A stretch of 64,000 nt of DNA, from NCBI RefSeq assembly GCF_034347405.1, contig NZ_CP133778.1, forward strand, positions 806,001 to 870,000, written 5' to 3'. A program made the translations under genes and the position numbers. Of the stretch, positions 60,281 to 64,000 are shown in pieces. How positions within the stretch are numbered: position 1 is the first letter of the stretch; each line of letters begins with the position of its first letter. Source of the DNA: Pseudomonas sp. CCC3.1 (GTDB taxonomy: Bacteria > Pseudomonadota > Gammaproteobacteria > Pseudomonadales > Pseudomonadaceae). The notes beneath the pieces were generated by a model, which was not told the DNA's origin, ran no database searches, and was given only the letters and a program-made list of their open reading frames with translations.

Positions 60281-60931
60281 CTAGGTTCGTATCAAGTGGC
60301 CGCTGGCCGCGAGTAATTGACCGTCTAATAATGCGCCTTGCTCGTCAAGTGACAAGCGACCTTCGGCAAACCAGCGCACTGCAAGCGGGTAAATCCGGTG
60401 CTCCTGGGCGTGAACCCGTTGCGCCAGACTGTGCGGCGAGTCATCGGACTCTACCGCAATGATTGCTTGTACGACCAGAGGCCCGCCATCGAGTTCCTCG
60501 GTGACGAAGTGCACGCTGCAACCATGCTCGCTGTCACCGGCTTCCAGCGCACGCTGATGCGTGTGCAAGCCTTTGTACTTAGGCAGCAGGGAAGGATGGA
60601 TGTTGAGCAGGCGACCCTGATAGTGACGCACGAAGTCTGCGCTGAGGATGCGCATGAATCCGGCCAGAACCACCAGTTTCGGGTTGAAGGCGTCAATGAT
60701 TTTGATCAGTTCAGCATCGAAGGCCTCGCGGCCCTCGAATGCTTTGTGATCCAGTACGCGGGTATCGATACCCGCGTCTTGAGCGCGTTGCAGGCCGTAG
60801 GCATCTGCGCGGTTGGAGATCACCGCGCGGATGTTGGCCGGACTTTCCTTGATGTCATCGCTGTCGATCAAGGCCTGCAAGTTGCTGCCGGTGCCGGAAA
60901 GCAGCACCACCACATCACAGGTATCAGGCAT
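60281..60931 (-). CDS. purN: Phosphoribosylglycinamide formyltransferase
   Basis: 216 residues. VVVLLSGTGSNLQALID and the catalytic NIHPSLLPKYKG (Asn, His) with HFVTEELDGGPLV (Asp) are those of PurN. It transfers formyl from 10-formyl-THF to GAR in purine synthesis. Its ATG overlaps the purM stop by one base (TAATG), so translation is coupled. Confidence 0.95.
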   Translation of the reverse strand: MPDTCDVVVLLSGTGSNLQALIDSDDIKESPANIRAVISNRADAYGLQRAQDAGIDTRVLDHKAFEGREAFDAELIKIIDAFNPKLVVLAGFMRILSADFVRHYQGRLLNIHPSLLPKYKGLHTHQRALEAGDSEHGCSVHFVTEELDGGPLVVQAIIAVESDDSPHSLAQRVHAQEHRIYPLAVRWFAEGRLSLDEQGALLDGQLLAASGHLIRT

Positions 60932-61989
60932 TAGTGCGCCTTGAGGTTTTGCAGCTCAACTTGTGGTGCACCTTCGGCAGCGGCAGCGATCTGGCCGATA
61001 ACCCAAGGCTGCTCGCCTGCTTCACGCAGTACGTTCAGTGCGGTTTCAACGTCGGCCTGAGCCACGCAGATCACCATGCCCACGCCGCAGTTCAGTACGC
61101 GGTGCATTTCGGTTTCGTTGACGTTGCCTTTTTCTTGCAGCCAGTCGAAGACGGCTGGGCGCTGCCAACTGGCCACGTCAACCACCGCTTGTGCGCCTTT
61201 AGGCAGAACGCGCGGGATGTTGTCGAGCAGGCCGCCACCGGTGATGTGGGCCATGGCTTTAACCACGCCGGTTTCTTTGATCAGCTTGAGCAACGGCTTG
61301 ACGTAGATACGGGTCGGGGCCATCAGCAGGTCGGTCAGCGGCTTGCCGTCGAGCTGGATGTTTTCGATGTCGGCACCCGACACTTCGATGATTTTGCGGA
61401 TCAGCGAGTAGCCGTTGGAGTGCGGACCCGAAGAGGGCAGGGCGAGCAGGGCGTCACCGGTGGCCACTTTGGAGCCGTCGATGATTTCGGACTTCTCGAC
61501 CACGCCGACGCAGAAACCGGCCAGGTCGTAGTCTTCGCCTTCGTACATGCCCGGCATTTCTGCCGTTTCGCCGCCTACCAGCGAGCAACCGGACAATTCG
61601 CAGCCAGCGCCGATACCGGTGACCACCTGGGTCGCGGTTTCTACGTTGAGCTTGCCGGTGGCGTAGTAGTCGAGGAAGAACAGAGGCTCGGCGCCGCACA
61701 CGATCAGGTCGTTAACGCACATGGCCACCAGGTCGATGCCGATGCTGTCGTGCTTGTTCAGGTTCAGTGCCAGACGCAGCTTGGTGCCTACACCGTCGGT
61801 ACCGGACACCAGAACAGGCTGCTTGTAACCCGCCGGGATTTCGCAGAGGGCGCCAAAACCGCCGAGGCCGCCCATCACTTCCGGGCGTGCAGTGCGCTTG
61901 GCCACGCTCTTGATGCGTTCGACCAATGCTTCACCGGCGTCGATGTCTACACCGGCGTCCTTGTAGCTCAGGGAGGGTTGCTTGCTCAT
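60931..61989 (-). CDS. purM: Phosphoribosylformylglycinamidine cyclo-ligase
   Basis: 352 residues from MSKQPSLSYKDAGVDIDAG. AIR synthase motifs: GGFGALCEIP, SGTDGVGTKLRLAL, MCVNDLIVCGAEPLFFLDYY and MAHITGGGLLDNIPRVLP. It closes the imidazole ring in purine synthesis, the step after PurL, using ATP. First gene of the purMN operon. Confidence 0.96.
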   Translation of the reverse strand: MSKQPSLSYKDAGVDIDAGEALVERIKSVAKRTARPEVMGGLGGFGALCEIPAGYKQPVLVSGTDGVGTKLRLALNLNKHDSIGIDLVAMCVNDLIVCGAEPLFFLDYYATGKLNVETATQVVTGIGAGCELSGCSLVGGETAEMPGMYEGEDYDLAGFCVGVVEKSEIIDGSKVATGDALLALPSSGPHSNGYSLIRKIIEVSGADIENIQLDGKPLTDLLMAPTRIYVKPLLKLIKETGVVKAMAHITGGGLLDNIPRVLPKGAQAVVDVASWQRPAVFDWLQEKGNVNETEMHRVLNCGVGMVICVAQADVETALNVLREAGEQPWVIGQIAAAAEGAPQVELQNLKAH

Positions 61990-62370
61990 AATCCAGGCCT
62001 TTAGGGGGGATTCGGGGGTATCGACCGATCTCAGGGGGCCCGCTTGCAAGTGCTCACTGTATGGAACAGAGCATTTGCAGGGTGCCCGGCTGTCGCCGGT
62101 CTGCGAAGGCGCGCGATTTTATCAGGCTTGAAGGGCAGCGGCCATCCTCGGGCCGACAGGCAGGGTTATATCTGTCGAAAAAAACCTTTTTTACACGTAC
62201 TGGTTGCTTTGCGCGGCCCTGTATAAGGTATAGCCGTTCAGTTTTGAGTTTTTATGACCGGATAAAACTGCGAGGTGGGCGTGAATGATTTGGCCGCAGG
62301 CCTGTCTGAAGCTTTATCGAGTGTTTTTATGCGGCCTTTTAATATTGCCTTTTGCCGTCAGGAATCTTTC
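61990..62370. other. Divergent intergenic region, no gene seen
   Basis: About 380 bases between purM and the DUF2066 gene. Upstream of the plus-strand gene are AT-rich stretches (AAAAAAACCTTTTTTACAC near 62179, GTATAAGGTATAGCC near 62221) that could hold promoters. No repeat, riboswitch or small gene is recognised. Confidence 0.5.
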
Positions 62371-63405
62371 ATGCGTTTTCATCAATTTATAGCTGTGGGC
62401 TGTTTGTCATTGTTTAGCCTGGCGAGTCATGCCGAAATCCTGACGGGTCTGTACCAAGTGCGTGAGCCGGTGGCTAGCCAGTCCCCGGATGAGCGCGCGC
62501 AAGCCACCCAAAAAGCCCTTGAAACCCTGGTGCTGCGCCTGACGGGCGACGCCAAGGCCATTCAAAGCCCAGCGCTGGAAGCGATCCGTAAAGACCCGCA
62601 GCAAATCATCAGCCAATACGGCTATGACGCAGGCCCCCCTGAAGCCCTGCAAGTGGACTTTGACCCGGTGAGCACCGATCGCGCCTTGCGTCAGGCCGGT
62701 TTGTCGCTGTGGGGCACCAACCGACCCGCGCTGCTGGGCTGGTGGCTGAACGATTCGGTCGAGGGTGCCAGCCTGGTCGGTGACGGCCAATCGGCGGCTG
62801 ACCCCTTGCGTCGTGCGGCGCAACATCGCGGGCTGCCGCTGCGCTTGCCTTTGGCTGACTTGAGCGAGCAATTGGTCGGCACAGCTGAAAACCTTGAGGG
62901 CTCTAACCCGGCCCCGTTGAAAGAAGCCTCTGAGCGCTACGGGGCCGATGCGCTGCTGGCGGTGCATGCCCGTGAGGACGGGGGGCAATGGCAAGCCAAA
63001 TGGCGCCTGTGGGTCGGCGATCAGCAAGAGCAAGGCAGCGCATCGGCAGCCGATCAGGCGGCACTGGCGGATGCCGTGCTGCTGCAAGTCAGTGAGCGAC
63101 TGGCTCCGCGTTATGCGGTCAAGCCAGGTGTTTCAACTGAACAGTTGCTTCAGGTGCAGGGCATGACGCTGGAGCGCTATGCCCAGTTGGGTCGTTTGCT
63201 TGAGCCATTTGGTGGGCAACTTATTAGCGTGGACGGTGATCGTATTGTTTATCAGGTCAACGGCAGCACCGAACAGTTGCGTTCGCAGCTTGGGCTTGCG
63301 CAACTGCATGAAGTGCCGGCAGGCCAGGTTCAGTCTGTAGCGACTGACGGGCAGGCGCCGGGTGCAGTGACAGCGTCAGGGCCGCAGCTACGCTTTAGCT
63401 GGTAG
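62371..63405 (+). CDS. DUF2066 periplasmic protein
   Basis: 344 residues from the ATG at 62371 (CAGGAA upstream). A signal peptide ends SLASHA-EI. The conserved segment LTGLYQVREPVASQSPDER fits DUF2066. The function is unknown; it precedes the perM-like gene and, by recalled synteny, hda beyond the window. Confidence 0.88.
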   Translation: MRFHQFIAVGCLSLFSLASHAEILTGLYQVREPVASQSPDERAQATQKALETLVLRLTGDAKAIQSPALEAIRKDPQQIISQYGYDAGPPEALQVDFDPVSTDRALRQAGLSLWGTNRPALLGWWLNDSVEGASLVGDGQSAADPLRRAAQHRGLPLRLPLADLSEQLVGTAENLEGSNPAPLKEASERYGADALLAVHAREDGGQWQAKWRLWVGDQQEQGSASAADQAALADAVLLQVSERLAPRYAVKPGVSTEQLLQVQGMTLERYAQLGRLLEPFGGQLISVDGDRIVYQVNGSTEQLRSQLGLAQLHEVPAGQVQSVATDGQAPGAVTASGPQLRFSW

Positions 63406-63438
63406 ATTTTTCTCTTCTATATATAAGGACAGGCATTT

Positions 63439-64000
63439 ATGACGGATTCGCGCCGGTGGGTATGGTGGGGGGTAGCGCTGGTGGCAGCGCTGTTTGTGTA
63501 TTTCTTGCACCCGATACTGACGCCTTTTCTGATTGCCATCGTCCTCGCCTACATGTTCGATCCGGTGGTTGATCGTCTCGAAAAGTTAGGCATATCAAGA
63601 ACCTGGGGGACGATTACAGTCTTCTCGGTGTTTACCGTCATTCTGGTGACGTTGCTGCTGGTGTTGGTGCCGTTATTGGCCAAGCAATTGCTCAAACTCT
63701 ACCAACTGGCGCCGCAGGTACTCGATTGGTTGCAGCACACGGCCATGCCGTGGGTGCAAGCCAAGTTCGGTCTGGGCGATGGCTTCTGGAACTTCGACAA
63801 GATCAAGGCGGCAATCACCGAGCACATGGGTCAGGCGGGCGACATCGTCGGTGTGGTGTTGTCGCAGGCGACCGCTTCCAGCCTGGCGCTGGTGGGCTTT
63901 TTGGCCAATCTGGTGCTGATCCCGGTGGTGGCGTTTTACCTGTTGCGCGACTGGGACATCATGCTGGCCAAGATCCGCAGCCTGCTGCCACGTGATCGCG
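63439..64000 (+). CDS. AI-2E family/PerM-type permease (5' part)
   Basis: The first ~187 residues are visible, running off the right edge. Helices at ~8-40, ~55-82 and ~140-170 with FLHPILTPFLIAIVLAYMFDPV and PVVAFYLLRDWDIM, the signatures of the AI-2E transporter (PerM/TqsA) family. Transport direction and substrate are not predictable. AAGGAC lies eight bases before the ATG. Confidence 0.9.
   Translation, partial: MTDSRRWVWWGVALVAALFVYFLHPILTPFLIAIVLAYMFDPVVDRLEKLGISRTWGTITVFSVFTVILVTLLLVLVPLLAKQLLKLYQLAPQVLDWLQHTAMPWVQAKFGLGDGFWNFDKIKAAITEHMGQAGDIVGVVLSQATASSLALVGFLANLVLIPVVAFYLLRDWDIMLAKIRSLLPRDR

Noticed and set aside
1..64000. tRNA, rRNA or integrase-associated attachment sites
   Set aside because: No cloverleaf with TTCRA arm, no rRNA sequence and no integrase gene were recognised by eye.

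Overview
The window looks like a chromosomal segment of a Pseudomonas of the fluorescens/putida type. The evidence is the gene content (bifA with its GGDQF motif, gacS, pobA/pobR, phoPQ, pcpS, rlmD-relA-mazG), the moderately high GC, and the many dispersed palindromes of the Pseudomonas REP/REPIN kind (GTAGGAGCGAGCTTGC..., GTGGGAGCGGGCTTGC...). About 60 protein genes are supported. I saw no rRNA, tRNA or CRISPR array. Assignments rest on reading the translated sequence and on remembered gene order in P. aeruginosa; no database search was run.

Region by region. 1-5 kb, minus strand: an imelysin / di-heme cytochrome / imelysin / DUF1513 set, probably periplasmic iron or metal handling. 5-12 kb: bifA (c-di-GMP phosphodiesterase), sodB, argO-like exporter and divergent argP, an NAD-dependent epimerase and a membrane coiled-coil protein. 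12-24 kb: a metabolic and regulatory stretch with an EmrB-type MFS pump, pobA/pobR, three LysR or AraC regulators each beside small enzyme genes (degenerate MBL-fold protein, NAD(P)-binding protein, ThDP-dependent decarboxylase, ABM-type monooxygenase), and a secreted protein made of 13-residue tandem repeats. 24-34 kb: a nutrient-sensing unit with an alpha-ketoglutarate permease (kgtP), a DctB/MifS-like kinase with a sigma-54 activator, pcpS, phoPQ and dctA. Both kgtP and dctA have a good sigma-54 promoter preceded by the same paired palindrome, so one activator plausibly drives both.

34-41 kb is the accessory part: a 1,417-residue AT-rich secreted protein (PI-PLC-like domain, two related beta domains, a VMO-I-like domain, seven FN3 domains), sprT, and an IS110-family insertion sequence sitting inside a REP. 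The IS upstream region folds into two internal-loop hairpins whose loop sequences match the element ends and the REP target, as expected of a bridge RNA.

41-64 kb is conserved core: ttcA, a Tag-like glycosylase, wrbA/arsC, a thioredoxin lipoprotein, ldhA, gacS, a PirRS-like two-component system, cysM-rlmD, relA-mazG, purMN, a DUF2066 protein and the start of a PerM/AI-2E family permease. Stringent response (relA), Gac signalling, c-di-GMP turnover, Mg2+/polymyxin sensing (phoPQ) and C4/C5-dicarboxylate uptake are therefore all represented.
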